Positions 16,414 through 23,846 of a stretch of 64,000 bases of DNA are shown in pieces. The stretch comes from Pseudomonas umsongensis (GTDB lineage Bacteria; Pseudomonadota; Gammaproteobacteria; Pseudomonadales; Pseudomonadaceae): the NCBI RefSeq assembly GCF_002236105.1, contig NZ_NIWU01000004.1, positions 484,655 through 548,654 on the forward strand, read 5' to 3'. A program made the translations under genes and the position numbers. Each line of letters begins with the position of its first letter. Positions within the stretch are counted from its first letter, which is position 1. The notes below the pieces were generated by a model. The model saw only the letters and a program-made list of their open reading frames with translations, did no database searches and was not told the origin of the DNA.

Positions 16414-17691
16414 TCAGAGCTCGGAGAAGCACTCTTCGATGATCGCCAGGCCTTTGTCCAGTTGCTCGTCCGGCGAAGTCAGCGGTACCAGGACGCGCAG
16501 AACGTTACCGTAGGTGCCGCAGGACAGCAGGATCAGACCCTTGTCGCGAGCCTTGGCCACAACAGCTGCCACGGCGGTCGGGTTCGGCTTGTGGCTGTCG
16601 CCACCTTCGAACAGTTCGACCGCGATCATTGCGCCCAGGGCACGCACTTCGCCGATCACCGGATACTTGGCCTGGATAGCTTTCAGGCCAGTCACCAGAC
16701 GCTCGCCAACAGCCTTGCAACGATCCAGCAGGTGCTCTTCTTCGAAGACTTCCATCACGGCCAGGGCCGCGGCGCAAGCGATCGGGCTACCGGCGTAGGT
16801 GCCGCCCAGGCCGCCTGGAGCGATGGCGTCCATGTATTCGGCCTTGCCACACACACCGGCCAACGGGAAGCCGCCAGCGATGGATTTGGCGAAGGTGGTC
16901 AGGTCGGCAGCAACGCCCATCTGTTCCATGGCGAAGAAAGTACCGGTACGGCCTGCGCCGGTTTGTACTTCGTCAGCGATCAGCAGGATGCCGTGCTGGT
17001 CGCACAAGGCACGCAGACGCTTCATGAACTCTTTAGGAGCGACGTAGAAACCACCTTCGCCCTGAACCGGCTCGATGATGATGGCTGCGATGTCACGCGG
17101 CTCAGCGTCGTTCTTGAAAATGCGCTCGATGGAAGCGATCGAATCGTCGATGCTCACGCCGTGCAGTTCGTTCGGGTACAGCGCGCGGAAGATGCCGCCT
17201 GGCATCAGGCCCATGCCGGCCGAGTAAGGCACGACTTTACCGGTCAGGCCCAGGGTCATCATGGTGCGACCGTGGTAAGCGCCGGTGAACGCGATCACGC
17301 CGGCACGGCCAGTGGCGGCACGGGCGATCTTGATGGAGTTTTCAACGGCTTCGGAACCGGTGGTCACCAGCAGGGTTTTCTTGGCGAAATCGCCTGGCAC
17401 CTTGGCGTTGATTTTTTCGCACACTTCTACGTACGGCTCGTAGGCCAGTACCTGGAAGCAGGTGTGGGTCAGCTTGTTCAGCTGTTCGGTCACGGCGGCG
17501 ATGATTTTCGGGTGCACGTGGCCGGTGTTCAGCACGGCGATACCACCAGCGAAGTCGATGAACTCGCGACCTTCAACGTCGGTCACGGTCGCGTTCTTCG
17601 CGGACTCGGCGAAGATCGGGTGAATCTGGCCAACACCACGTGGAACTGCATTGGTACGGCGGGCCATCAAATCAGCGTTAGTCTTGCTCAT
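16414..17691 (-). CDS. gabT: 4-aminobutyrate aminotransferase
   Basis: ATG at 17691 has AGGAA five bases upstream and gives 425 residues, the GabT length. It is a class III PLP aminotransferase: TTGSEAVENSIKIAR binds the cofactor phosphate, IIIEPVQGEGG precedes the pyridoxal Asp in LLIADEVQTGAGRTG, and the Schiff-base lysine is in TFAKSIAGGFPL. It converts GABA and 2-oxoglutarate to succinate semialdehyde and glutamate in the cytosol. gabD lies 185 bp upstream on the same strand and supplies the next enzyme; a hairpin separates the two. Confidence 0.95.
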   Translation of the reverse strand: MSKTNADLMARRTNAVPRGVGQIHPIFAESAKNATVTDVEGREFIDFAGGIAVLNTGHVHPKIIAAVTEQLNKLTHTCFQVLAYEPYVEVCEKINAKVPGDFAKKTLLVTTGSEAVENSIKIARAATGRAGVIAFTGAYHGRTMMTLGLTGKVVPYSAGMGLMPGGIFRALYPNELHGVSIDDSIASIERIFKNDAEPRDIAAIIIEPVQGEGGFYVAPKEFMKRLRALCDQHGILLIADEVQTGAGRTGTFFAMEQMGVAADLTTFAKSIAGGFPLAGVCGKAEYMDAIAPGGLGGTYAGSPIACAAALAVMEVFEEEHLLDRCKAVGERLVTGLKAIQAKYPVIGEVRALGAMIAVELFEGGDSHKPNPTAVAAVVAKARDKGLILLSCGTYGNVLRVLVPLTSPDEQLDKGLAIIEECFSEL

Positions 17692-17818
17692 TACATTCCT
17701 CATTCGCCGCTCATCGGTCGGCGTGGTTCAAGGATTAAGCGGCGGGGAACAACGGCGACAGCATGCGATGATCGACTGCCACAGCGTTCCCGGCCACCGA
17801 GAAAATTCCGTTTATTGC

Positions 17819-17852
17819 ACGCAAAGGGGCAGCGCTCTCGTGCCCTTTGCGT
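17819..17852. other. Hairpin between gabD and gabT
   Basis: ACGCAAAGGG(G)CA and TGCCCTTTGCGT form a 12-bp stem with one bulged base and a short loop in the 185-bp spacer. There is no T tract, so it looks like an RNA processing or stability element inside the gabDT message. Confidence 0.55.
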
Positions 17853-17876
17853 TTGAAGCGATGCCTGTTCCCGGGA

Positions 17877-19319
17877 TTAGATGCCCAGGCAGAGGTATTT
17901 GATTTCCAGGTAATCTTCGATGCCGTACTTGGAGCCTTCACGGCCCAGGCCGGAAGCCTTGATGCCGCCGAACGGCGCGACTTCGTTAGAGATCAGACCG
18001 GTGTTGACGCCGACCATGCCGTACTCCAGGGCTTCAGCCACACGGAACACACGACCCAGGTCGCGAGCATAGAAGTACGAGGCCAGTCCGAACTCGGTGT
18101 CGTTGGACATCGCGATCACGTCGGCTTCGTCTTTGAAGCGGAACAGCGGAGCCAATGGACCGAAGGTTTCTTCCTTGGCCACTGCAGCGTTGTTCGGAAC
18201 GTTGGTCAGGATGGTTGGCTCGAAGAAGTTGCCTTCCATCGGCTTGCCACCGGCCAATACGGTCGCGCCTTTGCTCAGTGCGTCGGCGATGTGCTCTTGC
18301 ACCTTGGCCACGGCTTTTTCGTCGATCAGCGGGCCAGTGGTGGTGCCTGCTTCCAGACCGTTACCGATCTTCAGCTTGGCCACGGCCACTTTCAGCTTCT
18401 CGGCGAAGGCGTCGTAGACACCGTCTTGAATGTACAGGCGGTTGGCACAGACGCAGGTCTGGCCGTTGTTGCGGTATTTGGAAATGATCGCGCCTTCGAC
18501 GGCCTTATCCAGGTCCGCGTCGTCGAACACGATGAACGGCGCGTTGCCGCCCAGTTCCAGGGACACTTTCTTGATGTCCTTGGCGCATTCCGACATCAGT
18601 TGACGACCGATTTCGGTCGAACCGGTGAAGGACAGTTTGCGCACGATCGGGTTGCTGGTCAGCTCGCTGCCGATGTCGCCGGCGCTGCCGGAAACAACGC
18701 TGAACACACCGTTAGGGATACCGGCACGCTGGGCCAATTCAGCCAGGGCGAAGGCGGAGAACGGAGTTTGCGAAGCAGGCTTGAGCACCATGGTGCAACC
18801 GGCGGCCAGGGCCGGGCCGGCTTTACGGGTGATCATGGCTGCCGGGAAGTTCCACGGGGTGATGGCCGCGGTCACGCCGATTGGCTGCTTGATCACGATC
18901 AGGCGCTTGTCTGGCTGGTGGCCCGGAATCACGTCACCGTAGATGCGCTTGGCTTCTTCGGCGAACCACTCGATGAAGGAAGCGGCATAAACAATTTCAC
19001 CCTTGGCTTCGGCCAGTGGCTTGCCTTGTTCCAGGGTCATCAGGCGAGCCAGGTCGTCCTGGTTCTCGATGATCAGCTCGAACCAGCGACGCAGTTTGTT
19101 CGCACGTTCTTTGGCGGTCAGTGCACGCCAGGCCGGCAGCGCTTTGTCAGCGGCTTCGATGGCACGGCGGGTTTCGGCAGCGCCCATTTTCGGCACGGTG
19201 CCCAGAATTTCGCCCGTTGCCGGGTTGTTGACCTTGATCGTCTGACCATTGTCCGCGTCTACCCAAGCGCCATCGATGAAGGCTTGCTGGCGGAACAACT
19301 GGGTGTCTTTAAGCTGCAT
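17877..19319 (-). CDS. gabD: NADP-dependent succinate-semialdehyde dehydrogenase
   Basis: ATG 19319, with AAGGAAAG upstream, gives 480 residues, the usual GabD length; an in-frame start at 19358 adds a poor extension. Aldehyde dehydrogenase features are clear: cofactor motif FTGSTEIGRQLM, catalytic Glu in SLELGGNAPF and catalytic Cys in NGQTCVCANR. ITPWNFPAAM and EVAPFGGIKASGLGREG are typical. It oxidises succinate semialdehyde from GabT to succinate, feeding the TCA cycle. It is the first gene of the gabDT unit, and an inverted repeat at 19474-19491 may be its operator. Confidence 0.95.
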   Translation of the reverse strand: MQLKDTQLFRQQAFIDGAWVDADNGQTIKVNNPATGEILGTVPKMGAAETRRAIEAADKALPAWRALTAKERANKLRRWFELIIENQDDLARLMTLEQGKPLAEAKGEIVYAASFIEWFAEEAKRIYGDVIPGHQPDKRLIVIKQPIGVTAAITPWNFPAAMITRKAGPALAAGCTMVLKPASQTPFSAFALAELAQRAGIPNGVFSVVSGSAGDIGSELTSNPIVRKLSFTGSTEIGRQLMSECAKDIKKVSLELGGNAPFIVFDDADLDKAVEGAIISKYRNNGQTCVCANRLYIQDGVYDAFAEKLKVAVAKLKIGNGLEAGTTTGPLIDEKAVAKVQEHIADALSKGATVLAGGKPMEGNFFEPTILTNVPNNAAVAKEETFGPLAPLFRFKDEADVIAMSNDTEFGLASYFYARDLGRVFRVAEALEYGMVGVNTGLISNEVAPFGGIKASGLGREGSKYGIEDYLEIKYLCLGI

Positions 19320-19473
19320 GTCGGCTTTCCTTAACAGCACCGCGCACGCGCGGAGCAAATTATGATTGTAGAAAGGCGCCTCAGTAGGCTGCCGTCAGGG
19401 AAATCATTCACCGGGCTGAAGCACATAAATAGCGCACTGATTCAGATCGTGCGGTTCAGCACCCAGACAAGAG

Positions 19474-19491
19474 CGTTTGAAATCTCAAACG
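19474..19491. promoter_or_regulatory. 18-bp inverted repeat upstream of gabD
   Basis: CGTTTGA-AATC-TCAAACG is a perfect 7-bp inverted repeat about 155 bp upstream of gabD, in the 347-bp non-coding stretch 19320-19666. It could be an operator for gab genes or a small hairpin near the divergent tRNA gene. Nothing else in this stretch looks coding. Confidence 0.35.
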
Positions 19492-19666
19492 AATCCTAGG
19501 ATCAAAGGGGGTAAAGGACAATAGCCTGTTCGAAAAAAAGAACGAAAACGCCGCATTTGCTGCTATTTTCTGATCAACGTAGCAACCGCAGGTTACGCTT
19601 TGAAAAAACGCATGCGATTCAGCAGCATGGACGCCCGCATTGCATATGAGTATCATGGCGCCCGCT

Positions 19667-19743
19667 GCACCAGTAGCTCAGCTGGATAGAGTACTGCCCT
19701 CCGAAGGCAGGGGTCGTGGGTTCGAATCCCGCCTGGTGCACCA
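19667..19743 (+). tRNA. tRNA-Arg (anticodon CCG)
   Basis: A complete 77-nt cloverleaf. Acceptor GCACCAG pairs with CTGGTGC, followed by discriminator A and encoded CCA. The D arm contains AGCTCAGCTGGATAGAGT. Anticodon stem CTGCC/GGCAG encloses loop CTCCGAA with anticodon CCG at 19701-19703, reading CGG arginine codons. The T arm contains GTGGGTTCGAATCCCGC. A terminator follows at 19761. Confidence 0.97.
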
Positions 19744-19760
19744 TACGTAGAAAACGAGAA

Positions 19761-19791
19761 AGCCTCAGGCCGTTGGGTCTGGGGCTTTTTT
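19761..19791 (+). terminator. Terminator after tRNA-Arg
   Basis: AGCCTCAGGCC pairs with GGTCTGGGGCT (with G-U and one mismatch) around a GTTG-like loop, followed by TTTTTT. It ends the tRNA transcript 18 bases after CCA. Confidence 0.8.
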
Positions 19792-19822
19792 GTGGGTTAA
19801 AGAAACCGCCTAAGCAGTTTTT

Positions 19823-20032
19823 TCATTCCGTCGTCCAGTCAAACTCGTCGTACTCATCGTCCTCATCGTCCTCGAATTCTTCCTCTTCAAGAACGTCTTC
19901 TTCCTCAGCATCACCCTCTTCCTGCTGGTTCAGCAGAAAATCCTTACGGCTCTCGGTAATTGCCAGTCGTAATTCCTCGCCCTTTTCCGGGCAGTTGAGC
20001 ATTTGGGCGATGCGGTCGATTTTTTTTGTCAC
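19823..20032 (-). CDS. Small protein with extremely acidic tail
   Basis: GTG at 20032 has a strong GGAGG five bases upstream and gives 69 residues; a longer frame from TTG 20092 has no ribosome site. The first half is a helical segment (MTKKIDRIAQMLNCPEKGEELRLAITESRKDFLL). From residue 36 on the sequence is almost entirely Glu and Asp (EEEDVLEEEEFEDDEDDEYDE), ending DWTTE. I do not recognise the family. It lies 80 bp after the anti-sigma-like gene on the same strand. Acidic tails of this kind occur in DNA mimics and chaperone-like proteins, but no function is assigned. Confidence 0.6.
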   Translation of the reverse strand: MTKKIDRIAQMLNCPEKGEELRLAITESRKDFLLNQQEEGDAEEEDVLEEEEFEDDEDDEYDEFDWTTE

Positions 20033-20112
20033 GGCATCCTCCAACGCATCGACTATGGCCCGATAGTGCGCGCTTTCGGGCCTTGATGCCAAATCGACGA
20101 GCGCTGTGCCGG

Positions 20113-20742
20113 TCAGTTTTTCTGCAGATCCTTGAGTCGGGCGCTGAGGTTTTCGTCGGGGAAGCGTGCGTGCAAATCGGCTAGCAGTTTATCGGCGGCT
20201 TGCTTGTGCCCGGCTTTTTGCAAGCGAAGCACTTCGCGAAGTTGCTCATCCAGGGATTTAACCGGGGCTGCGGTGCGTTTGCTGGTTTTGGCTTCGTCTG
20301 CCATGCCGGCACTGAAGGATTCTGCTTGCGCCGGGGCTGCCGATTCCGCCATGGGTGCGGCGGGTGCAGGTGCGGAGAGCGCACCAACCGGGGCCTTCAG
20401 GGAACGGGCCAGAGCTGGCGGCGCTGCTTCGCTTTCCTGTTTGGCAACCGGTGCCGAGGCTTTGGGTGCAGGCGCGAAGTCGTAACCAGGCACTTGCTCA
20501 GGCGTGCGCTGCACCAGCGAGAGCATCAGCGCGATGCCGACGAGGCTGGCGAATGCCACTTGCCAACGGGGTTGCTGGCAGGCGCGAATCCAGCGCTGCC
20601 ACAGCCCTGGCTTCGGCGTGGGCACGGCGTTGCGTGCGGCGGCCAGGATCAAGGCGTCGAGATGCGCCGGCGGTTCGCCGGTGGCCTGCTCGCGGTAATG
20701 GTCGAGCGTTTGGTGTTCCGTGGTGTGCTTGGCGTCAGTCAT
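20113..20742 (-). CDS. Anti-sigma-like single-pass membrane protein
   Basis: 209 residues. A short cytosolic N-terminal region (EHQTLDHYREQATGEPPAHLDALILAAAR) precedes one transmembrane helix (about residues 62-80, VAFASLVGIALMLSLV). A long Ala/Pro-rich periplasmic linker and a C-terminal helical region (LDEQLREVLRLQKAGHKQAADKLLADLHARFPDE) follow. The start overlaps the sigma-factor stop by ATGA, with GAGGAGG eight bases upstream, so the two are coupled. Position and topology suggest an anti-sigma factor for the ECF sigma at 20739-21350; no zinc-binding ZAS motif is visible. Confidence 0.7.
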   Translation of the reverse strand: MTDAKHTTEHQTLDHYREQATGEPPAHLDALILAAARNAVPTPKPGLWQRWIRACQQPRWQVAFASLVGIALMLSLVQRTPEQVPGYDFAPAPKASAPVAKQESEAAPPALARSLKAPVGALSAPAPAAPMAESAAPAQAESFSAGMADEAKTSKRTAAPVKSLDEQLREVLRLQKAGHKQAADKLLADLHARFPDENLSARLKDLQKN

Positions 20743-21350
20743 GTCAGTACCTCCTCGGCCAGCAGCCGACGCAGTTTTTGCTGGGCGTAACGCAAGCGGC
20801 TCTTGACGGTTTCCAGCGGCGTTTCGGTGAGGGTGGCGATCTGTGGCAAATCGAGATCGCTGTAGGCGCGCAGCAGGAACACTTCGCGCTGGTCGGCGGG
20901 CAAGGCTTGCAGGGCGGCGTCAAGGCGCTGGCTGTCGCGGCTCAGGCTCAGCAACTGCTCAGGATCAGCCGTCTCATCGGCCAGCGCATGGGCCTGCTCG
21001 TCGTAGCTGTCGTGCAGCGGTTGATGAACGCCGTGCTTGCGCCAGTGATCGATCAAGCGGTTGCGGGCAATCTGGTAGAGCCAGGTACGAAAAGTCGCCC
21101 GACCTTGTGGCTGGCTGCCGCTGCGGATCAGGCTCAACCAGGTTTCCTGATAGACCTCCTCGGCGAGTTCAGCCCTGCCGCTCAACCCCAGCAGAAACCG
21201 GTACAAGCCCTGGCGATGGCGCGCGTACAGAATCTCGAACGCCGCTCCGTCGCCCTCGCGATAACGGGCCAGCAGCGCTTCGTCACTGCTGGCATCCAGG
21301 CTGCTTGCGGGTGCAAACAACTGGCTGATGAACCCCTTCAATCGGCTCAC
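20739..21350 (-). CDS. ECF sigma-70 family RNA polymerase sigma factor
   Basis: 203 residues starting at GTG 21350; this GTG overlaps the VWA-gene stop (TAGTG), implying translational coupling. Region 2 (about residues 25-100) contains YARHRQGLYRFLLGLSGRAELAEEVYQETWL and the -10 recognition helix FRTWLYQIARNRLIDHWR. Region 4 (about 138-195) contains ALPADQREVFLLRAYSDLDLPQIATLTETPLETVKSRLRYAQQKLRRLL, with the helix-turn-helix for -35. It should direct polymerase to a small regulon, probably controlled by the membrane protein encoded next. Confidence 0.93.
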   Translation of the reverse strand: MSRLKGFISQLFAPASSLDASSDEALLARYREGDGAAFEILYARHRQGLYRFLLGLSGRAELAEEVYQETWLSLIRSGSQPQGRATFRTWLYQIARNRLIDHWRKHGVHQPLHDSYDEQAHALADETADPEQLLSLSRDSQRLDAALQALPADQREVFLLRAYSDLDLPQIATLTETPLETVKSRLRYAQQKLRRLLAEEVLT

Positions 21351-23059
21351 TATTCAATCCGTCGTTCAGTGGCAGTTGGATTGGACGCCGTGGTGGTGCG
21401 CAAGCTCTGCGCCAGTTCCACTAATTGTATGAACTCGCTGCGCAGGCCGAAGCGGTCTTCGCCCCGGGCGCCACGGGCCAGCGCTTCGGTGTCCTTGAGG
21501 CTGAACTCGCCGGTGTAGCGTCCGTCCTTGAGCTGTTGGGAAAACGCCGCCACCGCCGCTGCAAAACGCAAGTCATCGCTGGGCTTGCCGGCCGGTTCGT
21601 TAGCGATCGGGCGTTCGATCAAGCGACTGTTCCCGCCTTCCGGTAACTGATAACGCACACGCAGCATCGCCAATTCGCCATTCTTTTCGGAAGCAGCGGC
21701 GGCCGTTTGAGCGTAGCGCAGCGGCTCCAACCAGCCCTTCTCGCCCGTGGGGACAATTTCGTACAACGCCGTCACCGTGTGTCCTGCACCGATTTCACCG
21801 GCATCGACCTTGTCATTGCTGAAATCCTCACGTTTCAACCCACGGTTTTCATAACCCAGCAGGCGATATTCGCTGACTTGCGCGGGGTTGAACTCCACTT
21901 GCAGCTTGACGTTTTTTGCCACGACGGCAAGGGTCGAGCCGAGTTGATCCACCAGCACCTTGCGCGCTTCACGCAGGTTGTCGATGTAGGCGTAATTGCC
22001 GTCGCCGGCATCGGCCAGTTGTTCCATCAGGTGTTCATTGTAGTTATCCACACCGAAACCCAGGGTGGTCAGGGATACACCTGTCTTGCGTTTATCCACA
22101 GCCATTTGCTTGAGGCTGTCGAAGTCGCTGACGCCGACGTTGAAGTCACCGTCGGTGGCCAGTAGAACGCGGTTGATGCCCTTGGGGATAAATGCCTGTT
22201 GCGCCTGTTGATAAGCCAGCTCGATACCCGAGGCTCCGGCAGTGGAACCCCCTGCGGTCAATTGGTCGATGGCTGTGCGGATCCTGGTTTTTTCCCGTCC
22301 GGACGTGGGCTCCAGCACCACGCGCGATTCCCCGGCGTAGACCACCAACGACACCCGATCCTGGTCGCGTAGTTGATCGACCAGCAATTTCAGGGTGCTT
22401 TTGACCAGCGGCAGGCCCTCGCGGCGATCCATCGAGCCGGACACGTCCACCAGGAACACCAGGTTCGCCGGGGCCAGGTCCGAGACCGTGCGGTCCGAGG
22501 CCTTGATCCCGATGCGCAACAAACGCGTATGCGGGTTCCAGGGTGAAGCTGCCAGTTCCGTGGTCACGCCGAAGGGCGAGCCGTCGGTGGGCAAGGCGTA
22601 GTCGTAAGGAAAGTAATTGACCATCTCTTCCAGCCGCACCGCCCCTTGCGGTGGCAGTCGTCCCTGATTGAGCAAGCGGCGGACGTTGGCGTAAGCGCCG
22701 GTGTCGACGTCGGCACTGAAGGTCGATACCGGTGTTTCGGCGACACTGTGGATCGGGTTGTCTGCCAAGGCCTGGTATTGCTCTCGCTGTTCATCGCGAT
22801 AGCCCTGTGGATAAGTTTCTGCGCCCGGCATCGGCGCGAAACGGGTCATGGGCGCCGCGCCTACGCTGCGTTTGGCCACCGCTGCATCAGCCATGACAGT
22901 TTCATGCTGCACCGCTTCGGTTTTCAGCTCCGCCTGAGCCGGTGGCGGTACCGCTGCGGACTCAGGTTTCGAAGAAACACCGCAACCGGCAATCGCCAGC
23001 AACAGCCCGGCGGTAAAACCCTGGGCGACCGGACGTAGAACATGCAGAGGGAGAGACAT
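21350..23059 (-). CDS. VWA-domain lipoprotein (YfbK-like)
   Basis: A 569-residue lipoprotein. The signal peptide ends in lipobox LAIAGC at about residues 21-26. A von Willebrand A domain spans about 195-375 with the metal-site motif DVSGS in FLVDVSGSMDRREG; the upstream segment TFSADVDTGAYANVRRLL and the C-terminal DUF3520-like region (about 385-560) are family features. It is the first gene of a unit with the ECF sigma and anti-sigma-like genes, stop and start overlapping by one base. An envelope sensor or assembly role is possible; no ligand is known. Confidence 0.85.
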   Translation of the reverse strand: MSLPLHVLRPVAQGFTAGLLLAIAGCGVSSKPESAAVPPPAQAELKTEAVQHETVMADAAVAKRSVGAAPMTRFAPMPGAETYPQGYRDEQREQYQALADNPIHSVAETPVSTFSADVDTGAYANVRRLLNQGRLPPQGAVRLEEMVNYFPYDYALPTDGSPFGVTTELAASPWNPHTRLLRIGIKASDRTVSDLAPANLVFLVDVSGSMDRREGLPLVKSTLKLLVDQLRDQDRVSLVVYAGESRVVLEPTSGREKTRIRTAIDQLTAGGSTAGASGIELAYQQAQQAFIPKGINRVLLATDGDFNVGVSDFDSLKQMAVDKRKTGVSLTTLGFGVDNYNEHLMEQLADAGDGNYAYIDNLREARKVLVDQLGSTLAVVAKNVKLQVEFNPAQVSEYRLLGYENRGLKREDFSNDKVDAGEIGAGHTVTALYEIVPTGEKGWLEPLRYAQTAAAASEKNGELAMLRVRYQLPEGGNSRLIERPIANEPAGKPSDDLRFAAAVAAFSQQLKDGRYTGEFSLKDTEALARGARGEDRFGLRSEFIQLVELAQSLRTTTASNPTATERRIE

Positions 23060-23145
23060 GGGGGCTGACCTCAGGAGGAAATTGATCCATTCATCCCGTG
23101 AGACGGACAGCCCGGAGGGTTCGGGTTAACCCGCGCAAAAAATCT

Positions 23146-23706
23146 TCAGCGGTGGTAGCGCCGCACCACGCTGCTGTTTTTCAGCACATGACCTTTGATT
23201 TTTTCCAGCAACTGGGTGCGCGTCAGGCCGGCTGGCAGGGCATCCGGGGCCAGGTCCAGGGCAAAGAGCTGGATGATGTAGTGATGTGCGCTGTCGCCAA
23301 CCGGTGGGCAAGGCCCGACGTACCCCGTAGTGCCTTTGCTGTTGGTGCCGCCGACACCCTCGAGCGTGGATTTTGCACCGACGCCCGCCGGGATCTGGTG
23401 AGTGCCGGCCTTGATACCGTAATGCACCCAATGATCGATGCCCTGGCCTTTCTGGCCATCCGGGTCGTGCATGACGATGGCGTAGCTGAGCGTGCCTGCA
23501 GGGCCGGCGTTCCAGTTCAGCGCTGGCGAAACGTTGTGTCCGCCGCAACCCGGGGCGTCGCTGGCGGCAGCCGACGTGAACAGTCGATCATCCGAGACGC
23601 CTGGGATGTTCAGGGTAAAACGCTCCTGGGCCTGCGCCGGAAATTGCACGCAAAGGGCGACTGTGACAGCCGCTAGCCAAGGGGTCAGAGAGGTCAATCG
23701 GGTCAT
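23146..23706 (-). CDS. YbhB/YbcL-family PEBP protein, exported
   Basis: 186 residues with a Sec signal peptide (about 1-26, cleavage near FPAQAQ). The phosphatidylethanolamine-binding protein fold is shown by NVSPALNWNAGPAGTLSYAIVMHDPDG (anion-binding DPD), DHWVHYGI, and YVGPCPPVGDSAHHYIIQLFALD with its GPCPP and H residues. The family is called Raf kinase inhibitor-like by homology; bacterial members bind small anions or phospholipid head groups and their role is unclear. It stands alone, 87 bp from the VWA gene. Confidence 0.88.
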   Translation of the reverse strand: MTRLTSLTPWLAAVTVALCVQFPAQAQERFTLNIPGVSDDRLFTSAAASDAPGCGGHNVSPALNWNAGPAGTLSYAIVMHDPDGQKGQGIDHWVHYGIKAGTHQIPAGVGAKSTLEGVGGTNSKGTTGYVGPCPPVGDSAHHYIIQLFALDLAPDALPAGLTRTQLLEKIKGHVLKNSSVVRRYHR

Positions 23707-23846
23707 ACCGGGAGTACCTGGTGCGGGTGGGGCCGAGGTCGGCGAGCAAACTATAACTGGACCGTTTGCGCGGTGGCAGTGGCAATTGGATGAACCTCGA
23801 GTTAAGCGCCAGACTCTTAATTTAAACGCCTGTCCGGAGAGCGATC

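Noticed and set aside
17847..19334. A 495-residue frame opposite gabD, and similar long frames opposite gabT, the FUSC pump and emrB.
   Set aside because: Long antisense frames are normal in high-GC Pseudomonas genes; the other strand holds clear conserved enzymes.
19823..20092. The longer TTG-started version of the acidic protein.
   Set aside because: There is no ribosome site at the TTG, while GTG 20032 has an excellent one. The longer form is kept only as an alternative.
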